Source of the DNA: Planotetraspora silvatica
GTDB taxonomy: Bacteria; Actinomycetota; Actinomycetes; Streptosporangiales; Streptosporangiaceae
Direction: 5' to 3'
Length of the DNA stretch: 64,000 nucleotides
Assembly: GCF_016863315.1 (NCBI RefSeq)
Contig: NZ_BOOQ01000013.1
Coordinates: 62,001 to 126,000, forward strand
The translations under genes and the position numbers were made by a program. A model generated the notes under the pieces. The model was not told the DNA's origin and did not search any database. It saw only the letters and a program-made list of their open reading frames with translations. Of this stretch, positions 19,704 through 28,871 are shown piece after piece (within the stretch, counting starts at the first letter, position 1; every line of letters begins with the position of its first letter).

Positions 19704-21041
19704 CTATTCGCGGGCCCGCGCGACGGCGTCACGCAGGAGAGCGCCGACGTCGCCGAGCGTGTACAGACCGTCCTCGACGATCATGCGGCCTCCCGAGATC
19801 ACCGAGTGGACGTCGGCCGCCGTCGCGGCGAACACCACGGATTCGGCGGCCGTCAGCCGTGTCGCCCCCGCCGTACGGACCGAGTCGAGACGGACGGAGA
19901 CCAGGTCGGCCCATGCCCCGGGGACCAGGCTGCCGGCGTCCGGGTAACCCATCGAGGCGTGGCCCGCCGCGGTGGCCGCGTTCAGCAGGTCGGCCGCACG
20001 CCAGTGCCCGCGCTCCCTGCTGGCCAGTCGCTCGTCCAGTTCGACGGCCCTGGCCTCCTCGAACAGGTCGATCACCGCCTGGCTGTCGGAGCCCAGCGTG
20101 ATCGGCGACCCGGCGTCGAGCAATCTGCGGGCCGGCCCGATGCCGTCGGCGAGGTCGCGCTCGGTCGTCGGGCACATGCACACGTGCGTGGACGAGCCTC
20201 CGAGCAGCGCCACGTCCACATCCGACAGGTGCGTGGCGTGCACGGCGGTCGAGCGCGGCCCGAGGACGCCGTGTTCATGCAGCACCTGCACGGGAGTGGC
20301 GGAGTAGGCCTCGACACACGCCTCGTTCTCGGCGCGCTGCTCGGACACGTGGACGTGCAGCGGCCCGGAGTGCCGATGGGCGAAGTCGACGACCACGTGC
20401 ATCTGCTCGGGCGGCACCGCACGCACGGAGTGGACCGCGGCGCCGATCTCCACGTCCTCCGCGCCCTCATACGACAGGGCCAACTCCTCGGCCCTCGACG
20501 CCCAGCCGTCCGCGTCGCCGTCCCCGAAGCGCACCTGGGGCCCGGTGAGGGCGTCGCCGATGCCACCCGTGAGATAGCACGTGTCGAGCAGCACGATCCG
20601 CAGACCGGCCTCCCTCGCCGCACGCACCAGAACGTGGCCCATGACGTTGGGATCGTCGTACGGCACGCCGCCCGGGCCATGGTGCAGGTAGTGGAACTCG
20701 GCGACACAGGTGATCCCGGCCAGCGCCATCTCCGCGTAGACGGCCCTGGCCAGCGCCAGGTAGGTGTCCGGATCGAGACGGCCGGCCACGCCGTACATCT
20801 GCTCGCGCCACGTCCAGAAACTGCCCCTGCCCGTCTGCGTGTGGCCCCGGAGCGCCCGGTGGAACGCGTGCGAATGGGCGTTGGCGAGGCCCGGCAGGGT
20901 CAGTCCGGCCAGCCGTACGGCTCCGGGCGGAGCGGGGACGCCGGGATACACCTCCGTGACGCGCACACCGTCGACGATCACGGCCACGTTCTCCACGACC
21001 TCACCGGGCGGCAGCCACGCCATCTCGCACCAGTAGGTCAC
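19704..21041 (-). CDS. hutF: Formimidoylglutamate deiminase HutF
   Basis: A 445-residue amidohydrolase (TYWCEMAWLPPG at the start; GLANAHSHAFHRALRGHTQTG; HVHVSEQRAENEAC; THLSDVDVALLGGS; LGSDSQAVIDLFEEAR). HutF removes ammonia from N-formimino-L-glutamate, giving N-formyl-L-glutamate, so this organism uses the formylglutamate branch of histidine breakdown. GTG 21041 was chosen over GTG 21047 because GGAGGA is then 9 nt away rather than 3. Confidence 0.94.
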   Translation of the reverse strand: MTYWCEMAWLPPGEVVENVAVIVDGVRVTEVYPGVPAPPGAVRLAGLTLPGLANAHSHAFHRALRGHTQTGRGSFWTWREQMYGVAGRLDPDTYLALARAVYAEMALAGITCVAEFHYLHHGPGGVPYDDPNVMGHVLVRAAREAGLRIVLLDTCYLTGGIGDALTGPQVRFGDGDADGWASRAEELALSYEGAEDVEIGAAVHSVRAVPPEQMHVVVDFAHRHSGPLHVHVSEQRAENEACVEAYSATPVQVLHEHGVLGPRSTAVHATHLSDVDVALLGGSSTHVCMCPTTERDLADGIGPARRLLDAGSPITLGSDSQAVIDLFEEARAVELDERLASRERGHWRAADLLNAATAAGHASMGYPDAGSLVPGAWADLVSVRLDSVRTAGATRLTAAESVVFAATAADVHSVISGGRMIVEDGLYTLGDVGALLRDAVARARE

Positions 21042-21380
21042 ACGCACAGATCCTCCAGAGCAGCGCCGCACTCGTCCGGCCCGCTACGGCCGGAGCCGGC
21101 GGCATCCTGACACTCTAGTGAACGCGTCCGCAGGCGCGGATCTCCTGGTGACGGGGCGCCCCGGGGTACACCCCCCGAGGCGCCCCGCCTTCGGCCGTCG
21201 TCCCCGGACGCGCCCGCACGCGCGTTCGACCCGGTGACTCCGGCTGAGGTGAAGGAGAGGTTCCGCACTCCGGGAGTTCCCGATTTCAGGAGCCGCCAAG
21301 CTGCGGACCGGCGTAAAGGCTGCGTACGGCTTTGCCATCACGGCCGCCGCATGTCACCGGATCCCCGCCCGCACAGGGGT
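21042..21380. other. 339-bp intergenic stretch between the ABC exporter and hutF
   Basis: It holds the hutF promoter region and, at 21153-21186, a GC-rich interrupted hairpin (8-bp outer stem, 4-bp inner stem, TACA loop) that could terminate transcription from the exporter gene. No open frame here looks like a gene. Confidence 0.45.
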
Positions 21381-23159
21381 TCACGACGACACGAGGAACT
21401 GGGTGGCCGCCAGCTCCCGGTAGAGGTCGTCGGCGTCGACGAGCTCCTCGTGGGTGCCCGAGGCTCGGACCCGCCCCGCCTCCATCACGATGATCCGGTC
21501 GGCGCCGGTCACCGTGGACAGGCGGTGGGCGATCACCAGGACGGTGGTCTCCCTGGCGACCTCGGCCACCACCTCGCGCAGGCGGAGTTCGTTCACGGCG
21601 TCGAGTTGCGAGGTGGCCTCGTCCAGGAGCAGCAGGGACGGCCGGCGGAGCAGGGCCCTGGCGATGGCGACCCGCTGGCGCTCCCCGCCGGAGAGCAGCA
21701 CCCCGCGGTGGCCGACCGGCGTCTCCAGGCCGGCGGGCAGGCGCTCGACCAGGTCGTCGAGGCGGGTCCGGGCGAGGGCCTGCGCGATCTCCCCCTCGGT
21801 GACGTCGGGGGCGCCGAAGACGAGGTTCTCCCTGAACGTGCCGGCCAGGACCGGGGCGTCCTGCTCGACGTAGCCGAGCGCGGCCCGCAGGTCTCCGAGC
21901 GGCCACTCCCGGATGTCGCGCCCGCCGACGAGGATCGTCCCGGCCTGAGGCTCGTAGAAGCGCTCGATCAGCCCGAAGACCGTGGTCTTGCCCGCGCCGG
22001 AAGGCCCCACCAGGGCCGTCATCCCGCCCGCGGGCACCTCGAAGCTCACCTGGTCATGGACGACCGGCCGATCGTCTCCGTACCGGAAGACCACGTCGTC
22101 GAAGCGCACGTCGACGGGCATCCGGGCCCGCGCCGGGCCCGCGCCGCCGGAGGCCGCGGGCTCAGAGTCGAGCGCGGTCACCTCCTGGATCCGGATGATC
22201 GCGGCCATGGCGACCTGAAGCTGGGTGAGGCTCTGGATGAGCTGCCCGATCGGGGAGACGAGATAGAACAGGTAAAGCAGGAACGCGATCAGCGCCGAGA
22301 CCTCCATCGCCCCACTGGCGACACGGGCTCCGCCCACACCGAGGACGGCGATGAACGCGAGCTGGACCGACATCCACGCTCCGGTGCCCGCGACGGACGT
22401 CCAGGCGGCGGCCGTCACACCGCGGTCGCGCGCGCGGGTCGCGGCGCCGGACACCGCGGCGATCTCACGTGACTCAGCCCCGCTGGCCTTGACCGTGCGG
22501 AACGCCTGAAGGGCACGGTCGAGCACGGAGCCCATCTCCCCGAGGGCCACCTGCGCCCCGAGCGACGCCCGGCGGATCCTGGGCGCGATCGCCAGGCCCA
22601 TGAGGGCGACCAGGGCCACGACGCCGAGGGTGACCAGGAGCAGCAGGCCGTCCATGATCGCCATGAGGACCACGGCGCCCAGGAACATGAACACCGACCC
22701 CACGGAGCCGGCCAGCGCCTCTGTGTAGACGGCGCGCAGCAGCGTGGTGTCGGAGCTGACCCGCGAGAGCAGGTCGCCCGGCTTGAGCCGGTCCACGTCC
22801 GGGACCTTGAGCCGGAGGATCCGCTCGACCAGGCTCGTGCGGGTGGCCAGCACGATGCCCTCGGCCATCCGCTCGAGGAGGAACCGTCCCCAGGCGGCGA
22901 TCAGCGCGCCCGCCAGGACGGCCAGCGACAACCCGGCCAGCGGCCCCACCAGGTCGGCGCCCTTCCCGAAGGCGTCGATGACCGACTTGGCGAGGATCGG
23001 CATCGCCAGCCCGGCGAACGTGCCGACCAGGCTGAGCGAGGCGCCGAGCACCAGCGCCTTCCTGTGCGGTCGCACCTGGCCGAACAGGAGCCGCCACGAC
23101 CCCCGGTCGCGCAACATGTCGGCCCGCCGGTTCTCCGGCTCCGCGTCCTCCGCACCCAT
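21381..23159 (-). CDS. ABC exporter, fused membrane and ATPase domains
   Basis: A half-exporter of about 592 residues. A type-I transmembrane domain of six predicted helices (LVLGASLSLVGTFAGLAMPIL, VFMFLGAVVLMAIM and others) is followed by an ATPase with Walker A GPSGAGKTT, signature LSGGERQRVAIARAL, Walker B LLLLDEATSQLD and the switch His in VIAHRLSTV. It should work as a homodimer exporting a lipid, drug or peptide; the substrate cannot be read. ATG 23159 follows GGGGGAG at 4 nt; an upstream in-frame start at 23195 lacks such a site. It has no obvious partner nearby. Confidence 0.93.
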   Translation of the reverse strand: MGAEDAEPENRRADMLRDRGSWRLLFGQVRPHRKALVLGASLSLVGTFAGLAMPILAKSVIDAFGKGADLVGPLAGLSLAVLAGALIAAWGRFLLERMAEGIVLATRTSLVERILRLKVPDVDRLKPGDLLSRVSSDTTLLRAVYTEALAGSVGSVFMFLGAVVLMAIMDGLLLLVTLGVVALVALMGLAIAPRIRRASLGAQVALGEMGSVLDRALQAFRTVKASGAESREIAAVSGAATRARDRGVTAAAWTSVAGTGAWMSVQLAFIAVLGVGGARVASGAMEVSALIAFLLYLFYLVSPIGQLIQSLTQLQVAMAAIIRIQEVTALDSEPAASGGAGPARARMPVDVRFDDVVFRYGDDRPVVHDQVSFEVPAGGMTALVGPSGAGKTTVFGLIERFYEPQAGTILVGGRDIREWPLGDLRAALGYVEQDAPVLAGTFRENLVFGAPDVTEGEIAQALARTRLDDLVERLPAGLETPVGHRGVLLSGGERQRVAIARALLRRPSLLLLDEATSQLDAVNELRLREVVAEVARETTVLVIAHRLSTVTGADRIIVMEAGRVRASGTHEELVDADDLYRELAATQFLVSS

Positions 23160-23356
23160 GACACTCCCCCTGCGCGGCCCGGCCGCATCCGTCAACTCAC
23201 TTTGACGGTAGGTCGGGAAGGGCGATCGTGGGCGCGTCGAGGGCGACGAATCCGATCAGTCGAGGTCGGGGAGCCGAAGTCGTCGTAGTCCGCGTCGCCG
23301 TCGGCGGGGCGGCTGGACGTCTCCTCAGTACGGCCGCCCCGCCGACGGCGCGGCGG

Positions 23357-23551
23357 TCATCCCGCCACCCCGTAGAGCTGGCGGATCTCCGTGGCGGTGT
23401 CGACGATGGCGTGCCAGGTCAGGCACAACCTCGCCTCCGCCTCCTCCGTGCGGGCCTCGGCGGCGAGCAGCCTGTCGCCCGTCAACAGGGCGGCCTCCCG
23501 TTTCAACTGCGCCGCCATTTCCTGAAATTCGAAATGCCCCTTCGACTCCAT
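23357..23551 (-). CDS. Small hypothetical protein, 64 residues
   Basis: The sequence begins MESKGHFEFQEMAAQL and ends IRQLYGVAG. The middle is rich in Ala, Glu and Arg and predicted helical, and it carries one Cys and a Trp. A GGGGAG site lies 8 nt before the ATG. I recognise no domain. Codon third positions are GC-rich, as in neighbouring real genes, which supports coding. It stands alone between the exporter and a membrane protein gene, in a locally lower-GC region upstream of its start. Confidence 0.6.
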   Translation of the reverse strand: MESKGHFEFQEMAAQLKREAALLTGDRLLAAEARTEEAEARLCLTWHAIVDTATEIRQLYGVAG

Positions 23552-23619
23552 GCCGTCGACTCCCCACCCCGGAACGACTTTCGCATGGATAAATACCCAT
23601 AATTAACTTACTTATCGAT

Positions 23620-24411
23620 TCATGAACGCCAGGATCGGCGCTGTGACGACGGAACGTCATGACGTCCGGAGACGAACTCCTGAATGGCGATCTTCACGCG
23701 GATGACGGGCCTGCGCCAGCGTTCCTCACGATGAACGGCTTTCGCCATCCGCCGCGGTTTGGGCCTTCTCGCCACCTCCGAGTAGTACCAGCGGGCCCAC
23801 GGCGATCCCGGGCGGGCGAGCCGCAGGGCCCCGATGTAGACGAACGGCGGGACGAACAGCCCGATCAGGCCACTCCAGATCTTCCCCTTGAGCAGGGTGA
23901 CGACGGCGAAGACGAGGTTGACGACGAGGATCGCCATCGCCGTGCCCCTGCCTCCGAGCGCCTCGTCCGAACCGCTCCACGCGAGCGGGCGCAGGCCGAC
24001 CAGCAGCAGGCCGGTCCCCGCGACGGCCACGAAGACGGCGTCGACCGACGTGCGGCCCTCCTCCTGCCAGTAGACGTCGCGCAGATGCAGGAGCAGGGCG
24101 AACTCGTCGAGCACCAGCGCCGCTCCGACACCGAAGACGGCCGCGCTGAACGCGTACCACCCGATGGAGACGCTGGACAGGATCAGCCCGGCGACCCCGC
24201 CGAGCAACATCAGCACGACGCCGAACACGACATGGTGGATGTGCGTCTCCCCGACGCTGACGTTGCCGAACCAGCGCACCCGTGACCGGATCAGCCGGAC
24301 GTTCACGCGGGTGCCCACGAAGGCGACGATCAGCGCCACGAAGAAGCAGAACAGCGGCAACCTGCGCGCGCCCTCATGGAGCGACGCGTCGGCAAGGTAC
24401 CAGTCAGCCAT
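23620..24411 (-). CDS. Integral membrane protein of unknown function
   Basis: A 263-residue protein with about seven hydrophobic segments (LPLFCFFVALIVAFVG, VVFGVVLMLLGGVAGLIL, WYAFSAAVFGVGAALVL, AVFVAVAGTGLLLVGL, MAILVVNLVFAVVTLL, GLIGLFVPPFVYIGAL). A GETHIHHVVFG motif precedes the second helix and an acidic DEFALLLHLRDVYW loop the fourth; both could bind metal, but that is a guess. The C-terminus is a basic cytoplasmic tail. GAGGA lies upstream of the ATG. It is 55 bp downstream of the FadR-type regulator, and may be co-transcribed with it. Confidence 0.8.
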   Translation of the reverse strand: MADWYLADASLHEGARRLPLFCFFVALIVAFVGTRVNVRLIRSRVRWFGNVSVGETHIHHVVFGVVLMLLGGVAGLILSSVSIGWYAFSAAVFGVGAALVLDEFALLLHLRDVYWQEEGRTSVDAVFVAVAGTGLLLVGLRPLAWSGSDEALGGRGTAMAILVVNLVFAVVTLLKGKIWSGLIGLFVPPFVYIGALRLARPGSPWARWYYSEVARRPKPRRMAKAVHREERWRRPVIRVKIAIQEFVSGRHDVPSSQRRSWRS

Positions 24412-24466
24412 TGATGAAGTCCTCGATCGGCGGAACTGCGGAAGCGACGGCGGTGGGACGGGCCGG

Positions 24467-25195
24467 TCAGCTGAGGAAGCCGCGCAACAGCGCGGCCGTG
24501 CCTTCCAAGTGCTCGGCCACCGCTCGCCGGGCGCCCTCGGGATCGCCTTCCAGGATCGCCGCCACGATGGCCGCGTGCTGCGTGGCGGCGTGCTCGATGT
24601 TGGGCTGGAGCACCGGAATGGCGTTGAGCAGATCGGTCACGCGTAGCCGGGCGTCCGCGCACGCGGCGGCGAGCAGCGGCGACCCGGTCAGCTCGGCGAT
24701 GGCGAGGTGGAAGGCGGTGTCCAGTCGCCGGTAGTCGGCCGGGGCCGCGTCGTTCACCCCGGCGAGACGGGAGGAGAGCGTCGCCCGCTGCCCCTCGGTG
24801 AGCTCCATGCCGGCCAGGATCTGGGCGGCGCCGCACTCGACCGCCATCCGGAAGGTCAGCGCGTCGTCAAGCCCGCCGGCTCCCATCTCGTTGACGGCCC
24901 GGCGCAGGTCTCCCTTGCGGGGGCTCGGCGGCCGGTAGACGACGAACGCTCCGCCGTAACGGCCTCGCCGTACGTCGAGGAAGTCCGCCTCCTGGAGGGC
25001 CCGGATCGCCTCCCGTAAGGTGACGCGGCTGATGCCGAGCTGGGCGGCCAGCTCGCGCTCCGGCGGCAGTTTCTCCCCATGGGCGACCACGCCGAGCTTG
25101 ATGGCCTGCAGCAGCCGTTCGACGGTCTCCTCGAACGCGTTGCCCGCCCGGACCGGCCTGAGGAGCGAGACGGCCCCCGTGGCGCCCCCGTCCAA
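24467..25195 (-). CDS. FadR/GntR-family transcriptional regulator
   Basis: A 242-residue regulator. The N-terminal winged helix has the GntR signature KLPPERELAAQLGISRVTLREAIRALQE. The C-terminal FCD domain is all-helical, with conserved Asp/His positions (DTAFHLAIAELTGSPLL, HAAIVAAILEGDPEGARRAVAEHL) that bind a metal and a small acid in relatives. It is transcribed away from the amine-degradation cluster at 25341-29564 and most likely represses it until the pathway substrate appears. The start appears to be TTG at 25195 with GGTGGAG just upstream. Confidence 0.9.
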   Translation of the reverse strand: MDGGATGAVSLLRPVRAGNAFEETVERLLQAIKLGVVAHGEKLPPERELAAQLGISRVTLREAIRALQEADFLDVRRGRYGGAFVVYRPPSPRKGDLRRAVNEMGAGGLDDALTFRMAVECGAAQILAGMELTEGQRATLSSRLAGVNDAAPADYRRLDTAFHLAIAELTGSPLLAAACADARLRVTDLLNAIPVLQPNIEHAATQHAAIVAAILEGDPEGARRAVAEHLEGTAALLRGFLS

Positions 25196-25308
25196 TGCTC
25201 CACCGTCCTTTCACGAATCGGCGCGCCCCACACCCCCGTGAGCCCGAGGTTAACCCACAGAGCATTGTTGACTCAGGGGCAGGCCGGGTGCTTGCATGCC
25301 CTTCAATG

Positions 25309-25322
25309 GTCTGTTTCCAGAC
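25309..25322. promoter_or_regulatory. Candidate operator in the divergent promoter
   Basis: A 5-4-5 inverted repeat, GTCTG-TTTC-CAGAC, sits 18 bp before the GTG of the glutamine synthetase-like gene, in the 145-bp region shared with the FadR-type regulator. Its place, over the probable transcription start, suits a repressor site. No direct evidence links it to the regulator. Confidence 0.4.
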
Positions 25323-25340
25323 TTTTGGACAGGAGGCACC

Positions 25341-26687
25341 GTGCTCGACGTGGATCAGCTTCGCGGCGACATCGAGGCCGGCCGCGTGGACACGGTCCTG
25401 CTGGCCGTCACCGACATGCAGGGCAGGTTGCAGGGCAAGCGCCTGTCGGCGCGGTACTTCCTGGAGGAGGTGCTGAGCCACGCCGCCGAGGGGTGCAACT
25501 ACCTGCTGGCCGTCGACGTCGACATGAACACGGTGGACGGCTACGCCATGTCGTCGTGGGAACGCGGCTACGGCGACTTCGTGATGAGGCCCGACCTCAC
25601 GACGCTGCGCCGGGTGCCCTGGCAGGAGGGGACCGTCCTGCTGCTGGCCGACCTGGTCTGGGAGGACGGGTCGGACGTCGTCCCCTCTCCCCGGCAGATC
25701 CTCCGCAGGCAGATCGCCCGGCTGGCCGACCGGGGATGGACCGCCTTCGTCGGCACCGAGCTGGAGTTCTGCGTCTACAACGACACCTATGAGGACGCGT
25801 GGCGGCGCGGCTACCGCGACCTGACGCCCGCCAACCTCTACAACGTCGACTACTCCCTGCTCGGCACGGCCAGGATCGAACCGCTGCTGCGGAAGATCCG
25901 GCTCGGCATGGAGGGCGCGGGCCTGTACGTGGAGTCGGCGAAGGGCGAGTGCAACCTCGGCCAGCACGAGATCGCCTTCCGGTTCTCCGACGCGCTGACG
26001 ACGTGCGACAACCACGTGATCTACAAGAACGGCGCCAAGGAGATCGCCGCCCAGGAGGGCAGCTCGATCACCTTCATGGCCAAGCCGAACCAGCGTGAGG
26101 GCAACTCCTGCCACATCCACATCTCCCTGCGCGACGCCGGCGGGCGACCGGTGATGGCGGGGACGGAGCCGCACGGGCTCTCCAAGGTCGGAGAGCACTT
26201 CATCGCGGGCCAGCTCGCCGCGCTCAGAGATCTGACCCTCTTCTACGCGCCCAACATCAACTCCTACAAGCGGTACGTCCCCGGCAGCTTCGCCCCCACC
26301 GCGGTGAAGTGGGGCATCGACAACCGGACCTGCTCGCTGCGGCTCGTCGGCCACGGGCCGTCACTCCGGATCGAGAACCGCGTGCCGGGCGGCGACGTGA
26401 ACCCGTATCTGGCGGTGTCCGCCCTGATCGCCGCGGGCCTGCGCGGGATCGAGGAGGAGCTGCCGCTGGAGGAGCCCTACGCGGGGAACGCCTACGCCGC
26501 GGGCGCGGAGACCGTGCCGAGCACGCTCCGCGACGCGCTCTCGCTGTGGGAGGGCTCCGACCTCGCCGAGGCGGCCTTCGGCAAGGATGTGGTCGAGCAC
26601 TACGCGAACAACGCACGGGTCGAGTTGGCCGCCTATGACGCGGCGGTCACCGACTGGGAGCTCTATCGGGGGTTCGAAAGGCTGTGA
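25341..26687 (+). CDS. Glutamine synthetase-like gamma-glutamyl-amine ligase
   Basis: A 448-residue member of the glutamine synthetase superfamily. Conserved parts include FVGTELEFCVYND (metal-binding Glu), ESAKGECNLGQHEIAFRFSDAL, ITFMAKPNQREGNSCHIHISL (HxH and the glutamate-binding region), and RLVGHGPSLRIENRVPGGDVNPYLA. It lacks the adenylylation loop of true GlnA. With an aldehyde dehydrogenase and a class-I amidohydrolase downstream it matches PuuA/GlnA3/GlnA4-type enzymes that attach glutamate to polyamines or ethanolamine. GTG 25341 follows AGGAGG at 4 nt. Confidence 0.9.
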   Translation: MLDVDQLRGDIEAGRVDTVLLAVTDMQGRLQGKRLSARYFLEEVLSHAAEGCNYLLAVDVDMNTVDGYAMSSWERGYGDFVMRPDLTTLRRVPWQEGTVLLLADLVWEDGSDVVPSPRQILRRQIARLADRGWTAFVGTELEFCVYNDTYEDAWRRGYRDLTPANLYNVDYSLLGTARIEPLLRKIRLGMEGAGLYVESAKGECNLGQHEIAFRFSDALTTCDNHVIYKNGAKEIAAQEGSSITFMAKPNQREGNSCHIHISLRDAGGRPVMAGTEPHGLSKVGEHFIAGQLAALRDLTLFYAPNINSYKRYVPGSFAPTAVKWGIDNRTCSLRLVGHGPSLRIENRVPGGDVNPYLAVSALIAAGLRGIEEELPLEEPYAGNAYAAGAETVPSTLRDALSLWEGSDLAEAAFGKDVVEHYANNARVELAAYDAAVTDWELYRGFERL

Positions 26688-28063
26688 AGGTACTCAATCC
26701 GGCGACCGAAGACGTGGTCGCCGAGGTCGGCATGGCGGACGCCGCCGAGGTCGACCGCGTGGTCGAGCGTGCGCGGACGGCGTTCGCGAGCTGGCGGTCG
26801 GTCGCCCCCGGCGAACGGGCGCGGCTCCTGCGGCGGTTCGCCCAGGTGGTCGAGGACCACGCCGAGGAGCTCGCCCAGCTGGAGATCGCGGGTGCCGGGC
26901 ACACGATCGGCAACGCCCGCTGGGAGGCCGGGAACGTCCGCGACGTCCTGAACTTCTACGCGGGCGCGCCCGAGCGCGACCACGGCAGGCAGATTCCCGT
27001 GGCGGGCGGTGTGGACATCACGTTCCAGGAGCCACTGGGCGTCGTGGGCGTCATCGTGCCGTGGAACTTCCCCATGGTCATCATGACCTGGGGGGTGGCT
27101 CCCGCCCTGGCGGCGGGCAACACCGTCGTCGTGAAGCCCGCCGAGTGGACGCCGCTGACGGCGCTCCGGCTGGCCGAACTGGCCCTTGAGGCCGGCATCC
27201 CCGAGGGCGTGCTGCAGGTCGTCCCCGGCGAGGGCGAGGTGGCCGGCGCCCGGCTCGTCGAACACCCGGACGTGCGCAAGATCGTGTTCACGGGTTCGAC
27301 CGAGGTGGGCAAGCTGATCGCGGCCCAGGCCGCCGCCCAAGTGAAGCGGGTGACGCTGGAACTCGGCGGCAAGAGCGCCAACATCGTCTTCGCCGACTCC
27401 GACTTGGACAGGGCGGCGGCGTCCGCCCCGATGGCGGTGTTCGACAACTCCGGGCAGGACTGCTGCGCCCGATCGCGCATCCTGGTGGAGCGTTCCGTCT
27501 ACGACGACTTCCTCGCGCGGCTCACCCGGGCCGTCCGGGACGTGAAGGTCGGGGATCCGCTCGATCCCGCCACGCAGATGGGCCCGCTGATCAGCGCCGA
27601 GCACCACGCGCGGGTGACGTCGTTCGTGGGGGCCGTCGACGTGCACACGGCCGGGTCCTGCCCGGACGGACCCGGCTTCTGGTTCGCGCCCACCGTCCTG
27701 GCCGCGCCCGCCGGGTTCGACCCGCTGGCGGAGGGCTCAGGCGCCTTCCACCGGGCGTTCACCGAGGAGATCTTCGGGCCGGTCGTGTCCGTCGTCCCGT
27801 TCGACGACGAGGCTCATGCCGTACAGATCGCCAACCACACGGCCTATGGGCTGTCCGGGTCGATCTGGACGCGTGACGTCGGACGCGCCCTGCGGGTGGC
27901 CCGGGCGGTCGAGGCGGGCAACCTGTCGGTGAACTCCCATTCCAGCGTCCGTTACTGGACGCCGTTCGGCGGCTTCAAGCAGTCCGGCCTCGGCCGGGAG
28001 CTGGGTCCCGACGCCCTGGCCGCCTTCACCGAGACCAAGAACGTCTTCATTTCCACGGAGTAG
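26684..28063 (+). CDS. Aldehyde dehydrogenase, PuuC-like
   Basis: A 459-residue NAD(P)-dependent aldehyde dehydrogenase. The cofactor loop is VFTGSTEVGKL, the catalytic Glu lies in LELGGKSAN, and the nucleophile Cys in NSGQDCCARSRIL. The C-terminal PFGGFKQSGLGRELG is typical. The GTG overlaps the ligase stop by 4 bp, so translation is coupled. In the inferred pathway it would oxidise a gamma-glutamylamino-aldehyde to the acid. It is slightly shorter than most family members (about 480-495). Confidence 0.93.
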   Translation: MKVLNPATEDVVAEVGMADAAEVDRVVERARTAFASWRSVAPGERARLLRRFAQVVEDHAEELAQLEIAGAGHTIGNARWEAGNVRDVLNFYAGAPERDHGRQIPVAGGVDITFQEPLGVVGVIVPWNFPMVIMTWGVAPALAAGNTVVVKPAEWTPLTALRLAELALEAGIPEGVLQVVPGEGEVAGARLVEHPDVRKIVFTGSTEVGKLIAAQAAAQVKRVTLELGGKSANIVFADSDLDRAAASAPMAVFDNSGQDCCARSRILVERSVYDDFLARLTRAVRDVKVGDPLDPATQMGPLISAEHHARVTSFVGAVDVHTAGSCPDGPGFWFAPTVLAAPAGFDPLAEGSGAFHRAFTEEIFGPVVSVVPFDDEAHAVQIANHTAYGLSGSIWTRDVGRALRVARAVEAGNLSVNSHSSVRYWTPFGGFKQSGLGRELGPDALAAFTETKNVFISTE

Positions 28064-28067
28064 AAAC

Positions 28068-28832
28068 ATGCAGCGTTTGCAGGACCGCGTCGCCGTCATC
28101 ACGGGGGCGGGCAGCGGCATAGGGCTCGCCACGGCACAGCGGTTCGCCCAGGAGGGCGCCAAGATCGTGGCGGTGGACCTCGACGAGGCGGCCGGGACCA
28201 AGGTCGCCGACGAGGTCGGCGGCCTGTTCGTCCGGGCCGACGTCGCGAACGAGGACGACGTCGTGCGGATGTACCAGACCGCGTTCGACACGTTCGGCAG
28301 CGTCGACATCGCCTTCAACAACGCGGGGATCTCGCCGCCGGAGGACGACTCCATCCTCGACACCGGCATCGAGGCGTGGCGCCGGGTCCAGGAGGTCAAC
28401 CTCACCAGCGTCTATCTGTGCTGCAAGCACGTCCTGCCGTACATGCGGAGGCAGGGCAAGGGCTCGATCATCAACACGGCGTCGTTCGTGGCGGTGCTCG
28501 GCTCGGCGACGTCGCAGATCTCCTACACGGCGTCCAAGGGCGGCGTGCTCGCGATGAGCCGCGAACTCGGCGTGCAGTTCGCCCGCGAGGGCATCCGGGT
28601 GAACGCGCTCTGCCCCGGGCCGGTGGACACTCCCCTGCTGCGGGAGTTGTTCGCCAAGGACCCGGAGCGCGCGCAGCGCCGCCTCGTCCACGTGCCGATC
28701 GGGCGGTTCGCCCGCGCGGAGGAGATCGCGGCCGCTGTGGCCTTCCTCGCGTCCGACGACTCGAGCTTCATCACCGCGTCGGAGTTCCTGGTCGACGGCG
28801 GCATCTCCGGGGCCTACGTCACTCCTCTGTAA
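28068..28832 (+). CDS. Short-chain dehydrogenase/reductase
   Basis: A 254-residue classical SDR with the cofactor motif TGAGSGIGLA, the acidic residue after beta-2 in VAVDLDEA (so NAD rather than NADP), NNAG, and the catalytic Tyr and Lys in SYTASKGG. It starts 4 bp after the aldehyde dehydrogenase stop and so belongs to the same operon. In an amine route it could oxidise an alcohol intermediate, which would favour an amino-alcohol such as ethanolamine as substrate. That is inference; SDR substrates cannot be predicted from sequence. Confidence 0.9.
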   Translation: MQRLQDRVAVITGAGSGIGLATAQRFAQEGAKIVAVDLDEAAGTKVADEVGGLFVRADVANEDDVVRMYQTAFDTFGSVDIAFNNAGISPPEDDSILDTGIEAWRRVQEVNLTSVYLCCKHVLPYMRRQGKGSIINTASFVAVLGSATSQISYTASKGGVLAMSRELGVQFAREGIRVNALCPGPVDTPLLRELFAKDPERAQRRLVHVPIGRFARAEEIAAAVAFLASDDSSFITASEFLVDGGISGAYVTPL

Positions 28833-28871
28833 CGGCGTCTCTGTAACGGCATCCGATCCAGCGAGGTGGTC

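Noticed and set aside
21084-21341. An 85-residue minus-strand frame between the exporter and hutF
   Set aside because: No recognisable domain or ribosome-binding site, and a GC-rich hairpin lies inside it.
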